From Streptomyces tsukubensis (GTDB taxonomy: Bacteria; Actinomycetota; Actinomycetes; Streptomycetales; Streptomycetaceae): DNA of 64,000 bases. The notes beneath the pieces are model-generated. The model searched no databases, was not told the origin of the DNA, and saw only the letters and a list, made by a program, of their open reading frames with translations. The position numbers and the translations under genes were made by a program. Where the stretch lies: assembly GCF_003932715.1 (NCBI RefSeq), contig NZ_CP020700.1, forward strand, positions 372,001 through 436,000, written 5' to 3'. Every line of letters begins with the position of its first letter. The first letter of the stretch is position 1. Of this stretch, positions 1-11,640 are shown one piece after another.

Positions 1-3000
1 ATGCCGCGGGGCAGGCAGAGGGCCACCACGGACTCCGGGCCGGCTCCGAGGCCGCGCAGATGGTGGGCGAGACGGGCGGCGCGGGCCGCGAGTTCGCCGT
101 AGCGGATCGTGGTGCCGTCGCTGCTCACCGCGGTGGCTTCGGGGGTGCGGGCGGCCTGGGCGGTGAAGAGTCCGGGGACTCCGGCCTCCGGCGCGGGTGT
201 CTTGGGTCCCTGTCCGGAGCGGGCGATCCGCAGGCTTACGGCCGGGTCCAGCACGCCGACCGCGGTGAACGGGGTCCCCGGGGCGTCGGCCAGGGCGTGG
301 GCCAGTTCTCCGAGGCAGGTGTCGAGCAGGGAGAGGATCAGCGCGGGGTCCGCGCCTGCGGTGGTGTCGGCGGTGATGTCGAAGGCGTCGCCTGTGTCCC
401 GGACGATGAGCGTCACGGGGTAGTTGGTGCGTTCCCGGGCGTGGAGCACCGCGATGCCGTCGAGTCCGAGGCCGGATTCGCTGATCATGCGGCCGTGCTG
501 GAAGTTGAGGATGGTGGTGAACAGGGGGGCGCCGCCGGGGACTCCGCTCGCCTTCTGGGCCAGGGCGAGGGGGGCGTGTTCGTGCTCCAGCAGCCCGGCG
601 AGCTGATGGCGGAGTCCTGCCAGGGCTCCGGCCACGCCGTCGGAGCCGACGCTGACCCGCATGGGCAGGGTGTTGAGGAAGAGGCCGGGCACCCGGTCGG
701 CGCCGGGTCCGGCGTTCATCCGGCCGGTGAGGACGGTGCCGAAGACGACGTCGTCGCGGCCCGCTGCAGCGGCGAGGACCCGGGCCCAGGCCAGATGGAA
801 GAGGGTGGCCGGACTGGTGCCCAGGTTCCGGGTCGTCTCCCGCAGCCGGCGGGCCCGGTCGCCGTCGACGGTGAGCGCGGCGCGGGCGGGCGGACCGCAG
901 TCGCCGGTGGCGCCGCCCGTTCCGAAGGCGGCGGTGGGTTCGGTGACATCGCCCAGCAGGGCGGCGAAGTGGCGTTCGTGATCGGCGGCGGAGGTGCCGA
1001 GCCGGGCCTGTGCCACCAGATTGCGGAACGGGAGGGGCGCCGGGAGCCGGTCGCCGCGGCCGGTCAGGAAGGCGCGGATCTCCGCCAGGAGGAGCCACAG
1101 GGTGGTCCGGTCACCGGCGATGTGGTGGATCCGGAGCAGTGCGAGCCGCCGCCCGGCACCGGGTTCGTCACCGGGTTCGTCACCGGCTGTGTCGAGGACG
1201 AGGACACCCAGCAGCGGGGCGCGGTCCAGGGCGAAGGGTGCGGCGCCCGCGGCGAGCAGCTGGGCCAGCGGGTCGCGGCCGGGGTCGGGTGCGGTCCGTT
1301 CGACGGGGATCCGGGCCGTGCGGCACACGACCTGGACGGGTTCGCGGAGCCCTTCGGAGACGATCGCGGTGCGGTAGATGTCGTGCCGGTCGACGACCTG
1401 TTGCAGGGCGCCGAGGAAGGCGTCCAGCCGGTCCGGGGTGTCGAACTCCAGCACCACGGAGCGCAGATAGACGTCGGGGTCGTCGTCGGCGCGCGCCAGA
1501 TGGTGGAAGAGCATGCCTTCCTGGAGCGGGGCCAGGGGGTAGACGTCGGCGATGTTGGCGGCTCCGCCGTCGACGCGGGCGACGACGGCGGCGATGTCGT
1601 CCTCGTCGAGTTCGGTGAGCGGCAGCATGGCGGGGGTGAGGGCGGTGGTGCCCTCCGGTATCCGGTTCTCCGGGATGTCGACGGGTGGCGGGCCGGCGAC
1701 GGCGGCCAGCCCGGCGGCGGTGGGGGTGAGGAAGAGCGCCCGTACGGACACGGACAGTCCGTGCGCCCGCAGGTCCTCCACCAGGCCGACGGCGATCAGC
1801 GAGTTCCCGCCGAGGGCGAAGAAGTCCTCGTCGGGTCCGACGGTGTCGAGGCCGAGGACGCGGGCGAAGGCGGCGCAGAGGATCTCTTCCTGGACGGTCC
1901 GCGGCCCGCGGCCCGCTTCCGTGCTCGCCGTGCGTTCGGGTGCGGGCAGGGCCGCGCGGTCGAGCTTTCCGCTCGGGGTCAGCGGCAGGGCGTCGAGGAC
2001 GACGACCGCCGCGGGGACCAGGTGCTCGGGCAGGCGGCGCGCCAGATGGTCCCGGACCCGGTCGGCGAGTCCGTGCTCGTCGGCGCGGTCGCCGGGGACG
2101 AGATAGGCGACGAGGCGGTGCTGCCCCGGGGTGTCCTGCCGGGCGGTGACGGCCGCCGTGGCGACCTCGGGATGGCCGGTGAGTACGGTTTCGATCTCGC
2201 CGGGCTCGATGCGGAAGCCGCGGATCTTGACCTGGTCGTCGGTGCGGCCCGCGAACAGGAGCCGTCCGTCGGCGCCCCACCGGGCCCGGTCCCCGGTCCG
2301 GTACATCCGGGCCCCGGGGGTGAAGGGGCAGGCGACGAACCGTTCTGCGGTGAGGCCCGGCCTGCGGACGTAGCCGCGGGCCAGTCCGGGGCCCGCGAGG
2401 TACAGCTCGCCGGGGACACCGGGGGGTACCGGGCGGAGCCGTTCGTCGAGGACGTAGGTGCGGGTGCCGCCGAGGGGTGTGCCGATGGGGATCCGGCCGT
2501 TCTCGGCGTCGTGGGCGGTGAGTTCGGTGGTGGTGGCGCCGATGGTGGCTTCGGTGGGGCCGTAGTGGTTGTGGATCGTACGGTTCCCGGCCGCGGCGAG
2601 GAGTTCCCCGACGAGGCCGGGCGGTGCCGCCTCGCCGCCGAGGACGAGTGAGCGGGCGGGCAGGACGCCGCCGGGGCCGGACCGGGCGGTCAGGGCCGCC
2701 AGATGGGAGGGGACGGCCTTGAGGTGGTCGATGCGGTGTTCGGTGAGGTAGGCGGAGACGACGGCGGGGTCGAGGACCGTGTCGGGGTCGAGGATGTGCA
2801 GTTCGCCGCCGGTGGCGAGGGAGCAGAAAAGCGTGGTGTTGCCGAGGTCGGTGGTCGGCGGCTGGAGCAGGGCGTACCGGGCGCCTTCGCCGCCGAAGCC
2901 GAGCCGTCCGGGGGCGGCGGCGACATAGTGGGCGAGGGCGTCGTGGGTGACGGCGACGCCCTTGGGCGTACCGGTGGAGCCGGAGGTGTAGACGACGTAC

Positions 3001-6000
3001 GCGAGCCGGTCCGGGCGCGGTTCGGGGACGACGGCCGGGTGGGTGGGTGCCGGGGTGTCGGGCCGCAGGACCTGCCCGGCCGGGACGATGCGGACCTTTC
3101 CGGCGGGGAGGTCTCCGATGGCGTCTTCTGGGGCGATGAGGAGGACGGCCCGGCTGTCGGTGAGCATGAACGCGGTCCGTTCGACGGGCTGCCGGGCGTC
3201 GACCGGGAGGTAGGCGGCGCCGGCCTGCCAGACGCCGAGGATCGCGGCGACGAGTTCGGGGCCGGGTGGCAGGCAGAGTCCGACGACGGACTCCGGTCCG
3301 ATGCCCGATCCGGTCAGGTAGCGGGCGACCGTTGCGGCGCGGGTGCGGAGTTCCGCGTACGGCACGGGGGTGCCGTGGTGGTGGACGGCGACGGCGTTCG
3401 GGGTTTGCCCGGCCCGGGCCAGGAACAGTTCGGGCACGGTCGGGTGGGGTGCGGGCGGGGTGCCGTCGCTCCAGGTGCCGAGGACCCGGGCGCGTTCGGC
3501 GGCGTCGAGGAGGTCGAGGTCGCCCGGCCGCAGGCGCGGGTTCTCGGTGACGGCCCGCAGTACGCGGATCCAGCGTTGGGCGAGCAGGGTGGCGAATCCG
3601 GCGTCGAAGAGATCGGCGGCCGCGGTCACCGAGCCGGTGAGCCCGGCGGGTGCGGCCCGTTCGGCCCCTTCGGCCCCTTCGGCCCCTTCGGCCCCTTCGT
3701 TGAAGGTTTCGACGACCATGACGTCGAGGTCGAACTTCACCCCGGGGCGGGCGCCGGGGACGGGCGTGACGTCGATACCGGGCAGGTCGAGTCCGGCGCC
3801 GGTGGTGTTCTGCATGGTGAGAACGGTCTGGAAGAGGGGGTTGCGGGCCACGGAGCGGGCCGGGGCGAGCTCTTCGACGAGTTTGTCGAAGGGCACGTCC
3901 TGGTGGGCGAAGGCGCCGAGGGTGGCGTCCCGGACCCGGGCGAGAACGTCGGTGAACGGCGGGTCGCCGGTCAGGTCGGTCCGGACGACCACGGTGTTGA
4001 CGAAACAGCCGACGAGGTCGTCCAGGGCTTCGTCGGTACGTCCGGCGATCGCGGAGCCGATCGGGATGTCGGTGCCCGCGCCCAGTCGGGACAGCAGGAC
4101 GGCGAGCGCGGCCTGGAGGACCATGAAGACCGTGACGCCCTCGGTCCTGGCCAGCCGGGTGAGGTCCGCGTGGAGGTCGGCGGGGACCTGGAGGGGGGCG
4201 TCGTGTCCCCGGTGGCCTGCGGTGTCGGGGCGCGGCCGGTCGAAGGGGAGGGCGAGCTCTTCGGGCAGCCGGGCCAGGGCGTCGCGCCAGTAGGCGATCT
4301 GGCCGGCCATCAGCCCCGCGGGATCGTCGGGGTCGCCGAGGAGTTCGCGCTGCCAGAGGGTGTAGTCGGCGTACTGGACGGGCAGTGGCCGCCAGTCGGG
4401 TGCCCGGCCCAGGCTGCGGGCGGTGTAGGCCTCGGACAGATCACGGGTGAGCGGGCCCATCGACCAGCCGTCGCCGGTGATGTGGTGGACCACCACGACC
4501 AGGACGTGCTCCTCGGGTCCGGTGGCGAACAGCCGGGCCCGGACCGGGGGTTCGGCCGTCAGGTCGAAGGCGTAGGCGGCGGCGCGGGCGACGGCGGCGT
4601 CCAGTTCCCCGGGCGCGACCGGTTCCGGGAAGGGTCCTGCGGCCGTCTCGTCGAGGTCCGCGATCCGCTGGTGGTGGCGGCCGTCCGTGACGGGGAAGCA
4701 GGTGCGCAGCGCCTCGTGGCGGCCGAGGACGTCGCGGAACGCGGCGGCCAGTGCGGCGTGGTCGAGCTTCCCGGTCAGGCGCAGGACGACGGGGGCGTTG
4801 TAGGTCGTGCCGCGGCCTTCGAGCCGGTCGAGGAAGAGGAGCCGCCGCTGGGCGAAGGACGGCGGCAGGTGCGCGGGCCGGTCCCGGGGGGCGAGCGGGG
4901 GCCGGGCGGGTGCGGGGGCCGCGGCGGCCGGGCCGAGCCGGGCGGCGAGCCCGGCGGCGGTCGGGTGGAGGAACAGGTCCCGCATCTCGGCTTCGGTGCC
5001 GAGGGCGGTGCGGATCCGGGCGACGACGCGGGTGGCGAGCAGCGAATGGCCGCCGAGTTCGAAGAAGCTCTCGTCGGGTCCGACGGCGTCGAGGCCGAGG
5101 ACTTCGGCGAAGACCCCGCAGAGGATCTCCTCCTGCGGGGTCGCCGCGCGGCCCGTCACCGCGGCCCGTTCGGGGGCGGGCAGGGCGTCCCGGTCGACCT
5201 TTCCGCTGTGGGTCAGCGGGAGTTCGGGGAGGACGACGATCGCGGCGGGCACCAGATGTCCGGGGAGCCGGGCGGTCAGGAAGGTACGGAGCCGTTCGGG
5301 CAGGGTGCCGTCGGGCGTTTCCCCGCCGGGGCGCCCGGGGCCGGTGGTGTAGGCCACCAGCTGCCGTTCCCCGGTTCCGGTTGCGCGGGCCGTGACGACG
5401 GCCCTGGTGACCTCGGGGTGGGCGGCGAGGGCCGTTTCGATCTCGCCGGGTTCGATGCGGAAGCCGCGGATCTTGAGCTGGTCGTCGGTGCGTCCGGCGA
5501 ACAGCAGGCCGGCGTCGGGGCTCCGGTGCACCCGGTCGCCGGTCCGGTAGAGCCGGCCGCCGCTGTCGAAGGGGTCGGCGACGAACCGTTCGGCGGTCAG
5601 GGCGGGGTTCCCGGTGTAGCCGCGGGCCAGGGCCGGACCGGCGACGTACAGTTCGCCGGTGGCGCCGGGGGGCACCGGTTCCAGGAAGTCGTCGAGGACA
5701 TGGACGCGGGTGCCGGTGACGGGGGTGCCGATCCCGGGGGCCGCGCCAGGGCGGAGCGCGCCGGAGAGGGTGGCGCAGACGGTGGTCTCGGTGGGGCCGT
5801 AGGCGTTGATCAGGTCGCGGCCCGGTGCCCACCGGTCCACCTGGTCGGGGGTGAGGGCCTCCCCCGCGGACACGAGGGTGTGTACGGGTGCGAGGTCGGC
5901 GGGGTCGAGTGCGGCGAGTACGGCGGGCGGCAGCGTCGCATGGGTGACGTCGTGCCGGGCGACGACACCGGCGAGTCCGGCGCCGGGCAGGAGTTCTTCG

Positions 6001-8027
6001 GCCGGGGCGAGGACCAGTGCGGCGCCGGTGCCCAGGGCCATCAGTACTTCCCAGGTGGCGGCGTCGAATCCGGGGGAGGCGAACTGGAGGATCCGGCTGC
6101 CGGGTCCGGCGCCGAGCCGGGCGGCCTGGGTGGCGACCAGGGCGGCCGTTCCGGCGTGGGTGAGGGCGACGCCCTTGGGCCGGCCGGTGGAACCCGAGGT
6201 GTAGATGACGTACGCGAGTCCGGCGAGTTCCGTGGCGGGTGCGGGCCGTTCGGCGGGCCGGGCGGCGATCTCGGCCCGTACCGCGGGATCGTCGAGGGCG
6301 ATCGCGGGCGGCCCCTGGACGGCGTCCACGGGCAGTTCGTCCAGGATGTCGGTGGTGGTGAGGAGGAGCGCGGCGCGACTGTCGGAGAGCAGGTACGCCA
6401 TCCGGTCCAGCGGCTGGCGGGGGTCGATCGGGAGATAGGCGGCGCCCGCCTTGGCCACGGCGAGCAGTGCGGTGACGAGTTCCGTGCCGCGGTGCATGAC
6501 GACGGCGACGACGGATTCGCGGCGGGCGCCCAGCCCGGTCAGCTGGTGGGCCAGCCGGTTGGCGCGGACGTCGAGTTCGGCGTAGGTGAGGTGTTCGCCG
6601 TCGGCGACGAGTGCGGGGGCGTCCGGGGTCCGGTCGGCCCGGGCGTGGAACAGTTCGGGGGTGGTGAGGGCAGGGACCCGGGCTGCCGTGGTGTCCCGGC
6701 CCTCCGGTCCGGGGTGCGGGCCGCCGGTACGGAGCCGGAGCCGGCCGACGGGTTCGCCGGGCGGGGCGGCCGCCAGCCGGTGGAGGACCCGCAGGAAGCC
6801 GGTGACCAGGTCGTCGGCGGTGCCCGGTGCGTACCGGTCGCCGTTGACGTCGGCGTCGATCCGGATCCGGGTGTCGGCGGACCGGTCGTAGACGTTGATC
6901 TGCCGGTCCTCCGTCGGCCCGTGGGTGAGGTTGTGCACGGTGGCCGTGGCCGGGCCGAAGCGGGGCGGATAGCCGTATCCGAGGAAGTTGACGTTGAGGT
7001 CGAAGAGGGCCGGGGCGCCCGCGGGCGTCACTTCGCGCAGCAGGTCCTCGTAGCGGTACCGCTGGTGCCTCAGTCCGCGGCCGATGGCCCGGACGGTGCG
7101 CCGGACGGCTTCGGCGACGGTCGTGCCGGGGGTGAGTTCCACTCTGATGGGCATGACGTTGGACGTCATTCCGGCGATGCGCTGTTCCCTGCGGCCGGTG
7201 CGGCCGAGGACGGGTACGCCCAGGACGATGTCCCGGGCTCCGGTGGTGCGGTGCTGGTGGACGGCGGCCGCGGTGACGACCAGTCCGGCGAGCCCGCAGC
7301 CGAGACTGCGGGCGGCGGCCCGCAGGCGTTCGGATTCGTCGGGCGCAAGTCGGGCGCTGCCCCGGGCGGGCGGCCCCGCGCGCAGCCCGTCCCGGCCGGT
7401 CCGCTCCGCGGCCCCGGCGAGGGTGTCCAGCCAGAAGGCACGGTCCCGTTCCCGGTCGGGCGAGGCGCGGTAGGCGTGTTCGGCGTCGACGAGCACGGTG
7501 GACGGTTCGGGCGCCTCCGCCGTGTACCGGCCGCCCGTGAGGAGGGCGCTGTAGGCGTCGGCGACCCGGGCCGCGATCAGGGCGCCGCCGTGTCCGTCCA
7601 GGATCAGATGGTGGGCCCGGTGGTACCAGAACAGGGTGTCGTCGCTCACGACGAGCACGGCGAGCGCGAAGAGCGGTCCGCTGCGCGGATCGACGGGGCG
7701 GCGCAGTTCCGTACGCATCCACGCCTCCGCGGCGGCCCGTGGTTCGGGCTCGGCGCTGACGTCGACGAGCTGGACGGGTACGTCCGCCGCGGGTTCGGTG
7801 TACTGCCGCGGCTCCCCGTCGGCGACGGTGAACCGGAGGCGGTAGGCGTCGACGTCCGCCACGGCGGCGCGGACCGCCCGGGCGAAGAGGCGGGGGTCGG
7901 CTCCGCCGTCGATCTCCAGATACTCGGCGACGTTGAGGACCGTGTCGTCGGGCGCGAGCTGCTGGGCGTACCAGATGCCGCGCTGGGCTGCGGTCAGCTC
8001 CCGGAGTCCGGTGTCGGCGGCGGTCAT
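1..8027 (-). CDS. Nonribosomal peptide synthetase, C-A-T-C-A-T-C-A... (3' end outside window)
   Basis: Multimodular enzyme assembling a peptide on carrier domains; the first 2675 codons are visible and the gene runs off the left edge inside the third A domain. Start ATG at 8027. Order: C1 (HHLILDG from residue 139), A1 (SGSTG core near 610), T1 (LGGHS, Ser995), C2 (HHITGDG near 1180), A2 (SGSTG near 1680), T2 (LGGNS, Ser2076), C3 (HHIAGDR near 2300; the usual DG is DR), then the start of A3. Hand alignment to the GrsA pocket gives A1 = D-A-W-T-V-A-A-V-C-K, close to the Phe code, and A2 = D-L-T-K-V-G-H-I-G-K, the textbook Asp code. No epimerisation or thioesterase domain is visible. An N-terminal C domain plus the divergent AMP-ligase/ACP operon suggests the first amino acid is N-acylated (inference). 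A GAE repeat fills the C2-A2 linker. Confidence 0.95.
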   Translation of the reverse strand, partial: MTAADTGLRELTAAQRGIWYAQQLAPDDTVLNVAEYLEIDGGADPRLFARAVRAAVADVDAYRLRFTVADGEPRQYTEPAADVPVQLVDVSAEPEPRAAAEAWMRTELRRPVDPRSGPLFALAVLVVSDDTLFWYHRAHHLILDGHGGALIAARVADAYSALLTGGRYTAEAPEPSTVLVDAEHAYRASPDRERDRAFWLDTLAGAAERTGRDGLRAGPPARGSARLAPDESERLRAAARSLGCGLAGLVVTAAAVHQHRTTGARDIVLGVPVLGRTGRREQRIAGMTSNVMPIRVELTPGTTVAEAVRRTVRAIGRGLRHQRYRYEDLLREVTPAGAPALFDLNVNFLGYGYPPRFGPATATVHNLTHGPTEDRQINVYDRSADTRIRIDADVNGDRYAPGTADDLVTGFLRVLHRLAAAPPGEPVGRLRLRTGGPHPGPEGRDTTAARVPALTTPELFHARADRTPDAPALVADGEHLTYAELDVRANRLAHQLTGLGARRESVVAVVMHRGTELVTALLAVAKAGAAYLPIDPRQPLDRMAYLLSDSRAALLLTTTDILDELPVDAVQGPPAIALDDPAVRAEIAARPAERPAPATELAGLAYVIYTSGSTGRPKGVALTHAGTAALVATQAARLGAGPGSRILQFASPGFDAATWEVLMALGTGAALVLAPAEELLPGAGLAGVVARHDVTHATLPPAVLAALDPADLAPVHTLVSAGEALTPDQVDRWAPGRDLINAYGPTETTVCATLSGALRPGAAPGIGTPVTGTRVHVLDDFLEPVPPGATGELYVAGPALARGYTGNPALTAERFVADPFDSGGRLYRTGDRVHRSPDAGLLFAGRTDDQLKIRGFRIEPGEIETALAAHPEVTRAVVTARATGTGERQLVAYTTGPGRPGGETPDGTLPERLRTFLTARLPGHLVPAAIVVLPELPLTHSGKVDRDALPAPERAAVTGRAATPQEEILCGVFAEVLGLDAVGPDESFFELGGHSLLATRVVARIRTALGTEAEMRDLFLHPTAAGLAARLGPAAAAPAPARPPLAPRDRPAHLPPSFAQRRLLFLDRLEGRGTTYNAPVVLRLTGKLDHAALAAAFRDVLGRHEALRTCFPVTDGRHHQRIADLDETAAGPFPEPVAPGELDAAVARAAAYAFDLTAEPPVRARLFATGPEEHVLVVVVHHITGDGWSMGPLTRDLSEAYTARSLGRAPDWRPLPVQYADYTLWQRELLGDPDDPAGLMAGQIAYWRDALARLPEELALPFDRPRPDTAGHRGHDAPLQVPADLHADLTRLARTEGVTVFMVLQAALAVLLSRLGAGTDIPIGSAIAGRTDEALDDLVGCFVNTVVVRTDLTGDPPFTDVLARVRDATLGAFAHQDVPFDKLVEELAPARSVARNPLFQTVLTMQNTTGAGLDLPGIDVTPVPGARPGVKFDLDVMVVETFNEGAEGAEGAEGAERAAPAGLTGSVTAAADLFDAGFATLLAQRWIRVLRAVTENPRLRPGDLDLLDAAERARVLGTWSDGTPPAPHPTVPELFLARAGQTPNAVAVHHHGTPVPYAELRTRAATVARYLTGSGIGPESVVGLCLPPGPELVAAILGVWQAGAAYLPVDARQPVERTAFMLTDSRAVLLIAPEDAIGDLPAGKVRIVPAGQVLRPDTPAPTHPAVVPEPRPDRLAYVVYTSGSTGTPKGVAVTHDALAHYVAAAPGRLGFGGEGARYALLQPPTTDLGNTTLFCSLATGGELHILDPDTVLDPAVVSAYLTEHRIDHLKAVPSHLAALTARSGPGGVLPARSLVLGGEAAPPGLVGELLAAAGNRTIHNHYGPTEATIGATTTELTAHDAENGRIPIGTPLGGTRTYVLDERLRPVPPGVPGELYLAGPGLARGYVRRPGLTAERFVACPFTPGARMYRTGDRARWGADGRLLFAGRTDDQVKIRGFRIEPGEIETVLTGHPEVATAAVTARQDTPGQHRLVAYLVPGDRADEHGLADRVRDHLARRLPEHLVPAAVVVLDALPLTPSGKLDRAALPAPERTASTEAGRGPRTVQEEILCAAFARVLGLDTVGPDEDFFALGGNSLIAVGLVEDLRAHGLSVSVRALFLTPTAAGLAAVAGPPPVDIPENRIPEGTTALTPAMLPLTELDEDDIAAVVARVDGGAANIADVYPLAPLQEGMLFHHLARADDDPDVYLRSVVLEFDTPDRLDAFLGALQQVVDRHDIYRTAIVSEGLREPVQVVCRTARIPVERTAPDPGRDPLAQLLAAGAAPFALDRAPLLGVLVLDTAGDEPGDEPGAGRRLALLRIHHIAGDRTTLWLLLAEIRAFLTGRGDRLPAPLPFRNLVAQARLGTSAADHERHFAALLGDVTEPTAAFGTGGATGDCGPPARAALTVDGDRARRLRETTRNLGTSPATLFHLAWARVLAAAAGRDDVVFGTVLTGRMNAGPGADRVPGLFLNTLPMRVSVGSDGVAGALAGLRHQLAGLLEHEHAPLALAQKASGVPGGAPLFTTILNFQHGRMISESGLGLDGIAVLHARERTNYPVTLIVRDTGDAFDITADTTAGADPALILSLLDTCLGELAHALADAPGTPFTAVGVLDPAVSLRIARSGQGPKTPAPEAGVPGLFTAQAARTPEATAVSSDGTTIRYGELAARAARLAHHLRGLGAGPESVVALCLPRG

Positions 8028-8418
8028 CGGGCCCCGCCCCCTGCCGCCGTGGGCCGGTGTCCGCCGTCGGAACCGTCGAATGGCATCGGCACGGGCCGTC
8101 CTCTCGGGTGGGTGAACGCTGTTCGTGACCGGTCGGGAGCCGGCCGCCGACGCGGCCGGGGCGCTCGATGCCGGGGGCCGCACGGTGCTCCCCCGACGCG
8201 GCGGGAGTGCGGCGCTCGCGCAGGTCTCCGGACGGCTGTGTGGTGGTTCCGGCGGTACGGGCGCGCGGCGCCGCGGACCGTGGTGCGACGAGGCCCGGTC
8301 CGGGAGTGCCGTGGCTGTCGTCGTGCGCCCGCCGGGAACGAGCGGGACAGCCCTTACGATCGGCCATCTTCGCCAGGGCCCCCGGGGGCGTCAACAAACC
8401 GTCCGGCGGGCGCGGTTC

Positions 8419-8455
8419 GCCTGTTCAACCGCGTCGCCGCCGCGTTTGAACAGGC
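8419..8455. promoter_or_regulatory. Long inverted repeat in the NRPS/P450 divergent region
   Basis: Arms GCCTGTTCAA (8419-8428) and TTGAACAGGC (8446-8455) are perfectly complementary. After one mismatch, four more pairs extend inward, leaving a 7-nt centre. It lies in the 570-nt gap (8028-8597) between the NRPS and P450 starts, in its most A/T-rich part. It could be a dimeric regulator operator or a hairpin. Apart from this and the repeat at 8548-8567, I see no gene or RNA in the gap. Confidence 0.5.
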
Positions 8456-8547
8456 TCCCGCGGTGCGTCGGTGTCAGGATCGGCGGAGCCTTTCTCCGCC
8501 CGGGAAGCTGCCGTACTGTCGGCGGCCGGCGGACCCCGGGGCTTCCC

Positions 8548-8567
8548 GTGGATCCGGCCTGATCCAC
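8548..8567. promoter_or_regulatory. Inverted repeat GTGGATC-N6-GATCCAC upstream of P450
   Basis: Perfect 7-bp arms (8548-8554 and 8561-8567), 30 nt before the P450 start codon. The same arm sequence and the adjoining GGCCT recur in the longer repeat at 11641-11682 inside this operon, which suggests a shared regulator or RNA element. Confidence 0.5.
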
Positions 8568-8597
8568 GAGGGACGACGGGACGGGGGGTGGATTCTC

Positions 8598-9899
8598 GTG
8601 AGGAGCGGACCCGCCGGAGGGGCCGGTGGAGGACCGGTGCCGCCGGACCCTCCCGCGCTGCCGGAGGAGATCGCCGAGCTGACCGATCCCGGCCACCGGG
8701 AGGACCCGTACCCGTACCTCGGCAAACTGCGTGAACGCTCCCCGTACCGGCCCTTCGACGGGCTGGTCGTGGTCGGGCGGCACGCCCAGGTGTCGGCCGT
8801 CCTGCGGGATCCGGCGATGAGCGCGGCGCGGGACCGGGCCGCGCTCTCGCCCACCCCGCAGGGGCCGCGGACCCGGAACTTCCTCCATCTCGACCCGCCC
8901 GAGCACACCCGCTACCGGCGGCTGGTCGCGGGCGCCTTCGCCCGCCGCCAGGTGGCGGGGCTCGCGCCGCGGATCCGGGAGATCGCGGCGGAGCTGGTGG
9001 GGGGTGCCGCCGGGCCCGGTGGTTTCGAGGTCGTCGACGGGCTGGCCTATCCGCTGCCGCTGCGGGTCATCTGCGAACTGCTGGGCGTTCCGTTCGAGGA
9101 CCGCGATCTGCTCCAGGACTGGTCGGCGAAGCTCTCCGAGGCGCTGGACCCGCCGATCGGGCCGGCCGCGGGGCGGATGACGACGGACGCGGCCCGGGCC
9201 AGGGCCGCGTTCGTGGCGTACTTCCGCAAGCTGATCGAACAGCGGCGCGACGCGCCCCGGGACGATCTCGTCTCCCATCTCCTCCAGGTCGAGGAGGACG
9301 GACAGCGGCTCGACGACCACGACATCCTGACGACCTGTGTGCTGCTCCTCAACGCCGGTCACGAGACGACCGTGAACCTGATCGCCAACGCCGTGCTGGC
9401 ACTGCTGCGGCACCCGGACCAGCTGGAGCGGCTGCGGGCCGATCCCTCGCTGGCGCCCGCCGCCGTCGAGGAGGTCCTGCGCTACGACGCGCCGGTACAG
9501 ATGACCACCCGGGTCGCCCGCCGGGCGGGGACGATCGGCGCCGCCGAGGTCCGCCCCGGGGACATGGTGCTGCTTCTGCTGGGGGCCGCGAACCGGGATC
9601 CCGGGGTCTTTCCCGATCCGGACCGGTTCGACATCGGCCGCGGTCCCGCGCCCGCCCATCTGTCGTTCTCCGCCGGACCGCATTTCTGTCTGGGGGCGGG
9701 GCTGGCGCGGCTGGAGGTCGCGATCGCCCTGGAACTCTTCGCGACGCTCCCGGTCCGGCCCCGGCTGCGGCCCGGCGGTGTCGTGTACAAGCGCAATCTG
9801 AATCTGCGGGGCCCGGACCGGCTGCTCATCGACACCGATGCCGTCCGCCCCGCCCCGCCCGCCGCCGAGGGACCACCACAGGGACCGCATCATGGCTGA
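8598..9899 (+). CDS. Cytochrome P450 (probable carrier-bound acyl or aminoacyl substrate)
   Basis: Heme monooxygenase, 433 aa, the usual length for soluble bacterial CYPs. Visible signatures: I-helix AGHETT (residues 253-258), the ExxR pair E292/R295, and heme loop FSAGPHFCLG with axial Cys364. The GTG start at 8598 follows a G-rich Shine-Dalgarno stretch; reading upstream of it is open but not coding-like. The stop overlaps the AMP-ligase start by 8 nt, so the two are translationally coupled. Being in one operon with an acyl-AMP ligase and a free carrier protein suggests it oxidises the substrate while tethered to that carrier, as BioI-like and NRPS-linked CYPs do; the exact reaction cannot be read from sequence. 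A ferredoxin gene is not present nearby. Confidence 0.93.
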   Translation: MRSGPAGGAGGGPVPPDPPALPEEIAELTDPGHREDPYPYLGKLRERSPYRPFDGLVVVGRHAQVSAVLRDPAMSAARDRAALSPTPQGPRTRNFLHLDPPEHTRYRRLVAGAFARRQVAGLAPRIREIAAELVGGAAGPGGFEVVDGLAYPLPLRVICELLGVPFEDRDLLQDWSAKLSEALDPPIGPAAGRMTTDAARARAAFVAYFRKLIEQRRDAPRDDLVSHLLQVEEDGQRLDDHDILTTCVLLLNAGHETTVNLIANAVLALLRHPDQLERLRADPSLAPAAVEEVLRYDAPVQMTTRVARRAGTIGAAEVRPGDMVLLLLGAANRDPGVFPDPDRFDIGRGPAPAHLSFSAGPHFCLGAGLARLEVAIALELFATLPVRPRLRPGGVVYKRNLNLRGPDRLLIDTDAVRPAPPAAEGPPQGPHHG

Positions 9900-11634
9900 C
9901 ACGCCTCATGATCTGACCGACGCACCGGATCTGGTGACGCTCTTCCGCGGATATGCGGCGGACCGGCCGGACGCCGAGGCCGTCGCCTTCGTCACCGATC
10001 CCGCGGATCCGCTGGGTTCGGCGGTGCGCTGGTCGTACGCCCGGCTCGACCGGGAGGCCCGGGCCCGCGCCGGCCGGCTGCGAGAGCGGTTGCCGCGCGG
10101 TTCGCGGGTCCTGCTGCTGCACCCCAACGGGCTGGAGTTCGCCGCCGCCCTGCTGGGCTGTCTGTACGCCGGGATGATCGCCGTCCCGGCGCCGCTGCCC
10201 GGCAGCCACCGGCACCACCGCAGACGCCTCGCCGCGATCGCCCACGACTCCGGTGCCGCTGCCGTCCTGACCACATCGGCCGATCTGGCGGAGGTACGGG
10301 GGTGGCTGGCCGACACGGTGAACGCGCCGGTCCCCGCCGAGGCGGGCGACGGGCCCGAAGGCCACGCCGACCCGGACGCATGGGAGCCGGTGCCGCTGGA
10401 CCGGTCGACGACGGCCGTGCTCCAGTACACCTCGGGCTCGACGGGCGACCCCAAGGGCGTGGTCCTCCGGCACGACCACATCCTCTTCAACTCCGCCGTC
10501 GGCACGGCCGCCCTCGGCTTCCGGGGCCGGGCGGGCGGCTGGCTGCCGCTCTACCACGACATGGGCCTGTTCACCCAGTTGCTCTGGCCGCTGCTGCGGG
10601 GCGAGAGCACCGTCCTGATGACGCCCACGGCGTTCGTCAGACGGCCGGTGCAGTGGCTGCGGATGATCGAGGCGCACGGCGTCAACTCGTCCTTCGCCCC
10701 CAACTTCGCCCTGGAGCTGAGCACCCGGAAGGTCCGCGACGAGGACGCGGCGGGCCTCGACCTGTCGAACTGGCACCTCGCGGGCTGCGGTTCGGAGCCC
10801 ATCGACCCCCGGGTGCTGTCCGCCTTCGCCGACAAGTTCGCCGTCTCCGGGCTGCGCCGCGAGGCCCTCGCCCCCTGCTACGGCATGGCGGAGTCGACGG
10901 TGTACATCTCGGGGCACACCGAAGGGCCCGCGGTGACCCGCCGGGTCGACGCCGGCGCGCTGGCCCGGGGCGAGTTCGCGCCCACCGCCGAGGGCGGAAC
11001 GGCCCGTGAGATCGTCGGCTGCGGACTGCCGGACGATTCGTTCGACCTCCGCATCGTCGATCCCGACACGGCGGAAGTCCTCCCGGAGGGCAGACTGGGC
11101 GAGATCTGGCTGCGGGGCCGGAGCATCTCCCCCGGCTATTGGCGTCGGACGGACAGCGCCGCCGTCTTCGACGCGGTCACCGCGGGCGGCGACGGCGGCT
11201 ATCTGCGCACCGGCGACCTCGGGGTGGTGGCCGGCGGACAGCTGTACGTCCACGGACGGCTCAAGGACCTGATCATCGTGCACGGCCGGAACGTCTACCC
11301 CCAGGACATCGAGTACGAGCTGCGCGCACAGCACCCCGAGCTGGGCCGGACGGGCGTCGTGTTCTCCGGCGACGGCGGCCGGCCCGGTGAACCCGGCGAG
11401 CCCACCGTCGTGGTCACCCACGAGGTGGCCGGGGTCCCGGCCGACCGGCTGCCCGCGCTCGCGGCCGAGATCCGGCGCACCGTGGGCCGCGAGTTCGGCG
11501 TCCGGGTCGGCACCGTCGCCCTGGTGAAGCCGGGCACCGTCCTGCGGACCACCAGCGGCAAGGTGCGCCGGTCGGCGATGCGGGAGCTGTTCCGCCAGGG
11601 CCGGCTGCCCTCCCTCCACCAAGACGTCCGCTAG
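9892..11634 (+). CDS. Fatty-acyl-AMP ligase-like adenylating enzyme
   Basis: Adenylate-forming enzyme of 580 aa expected to activate a carboxylic acid with ATP and load the neighbouring carrier protein. The phosphate loop YTSGSTGDPKG is at about residues 179-189, followed by the WLPLYHDMGL block, the YGMAEST motif and a C-terminal lysine in TSGKVRR. The LPLYHDMG-LF and GGxxRE(I)VGCG segments resemble the FAAL branch (DptE and mycobacterial FadD types) more than amino-acid A domains or acyl-CoA ligases. ATG 9892 lies inside the end of the P450 gene; the open frame upstream of it is not needed. The carrier gene follows after 117 nt. Inference: supplies the acyl starter for the adjacent NRPS. 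An aryl acid substrate is a possible alternative. Confidence 0.88.
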   Translation: MADTPHDLTDAPDLVTLFRGYAADRPDAEAVAFVTDPADPLGSAVRWSYARLDREARARAGRLRERLPRGSRVLLLHPNGLEFAAALLGCLYAGMIAVPAPLPGSHRHHRRRLAAIAHDSGAAAVLTTSADLAEVRGWLADTVNAPVPAEAGDGPEGHADPDAWEPVPLDRSTTAVLQYTSGSTGDPKGVVLRHDHILFNSAVGTAALGFRGRAGGWLPLYHDMGLFTQLLWPLLRGESTVLMTPTAFVRRPVQWLRMIEAHGVNSSFAPNFALELSTRKVRDEDAAGLDLSNWHLAGCGSEPIDPRVLSAFADKFAVSGLRREALAPCYGMAESTVYISGHTEGPAVTRRVDAGALARGEFAPTAEGGTAREIVGCGLPDDSFDLRIVDPDTAEVLPEGRLGEIWLRGRSISPGYWRRTDSAAVFDAVTAGGDGGYLRTGDLGVVAGGQLYVHGRLKDLIIVHGRNVYPQDIEYELRAQHPELGRTGVVFSGDGGRPGEPGEPTVVVTHEVAGVPADRLPALAAEIRRTVGREFGVRVGTVALVKPGTVLRTTSGKVRRSAMRELFRQGRLPSLHQDVR

Positions 11635-11640
11635 GTCGCT

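Noticed and set aside
4441..8397. Long minus-strand frame rich in Arg/Pro
   Set aside because: Off-frame shadow of the NRPS; third-position bias and C/A/T motifs are in the other frame.
2703..9899. A 2398-codon open frame on the plus strand
   Set aside because: Only its last 433 codons (P450) are coding; the rest is antisense to the NRPS, an artefact of high G+C.
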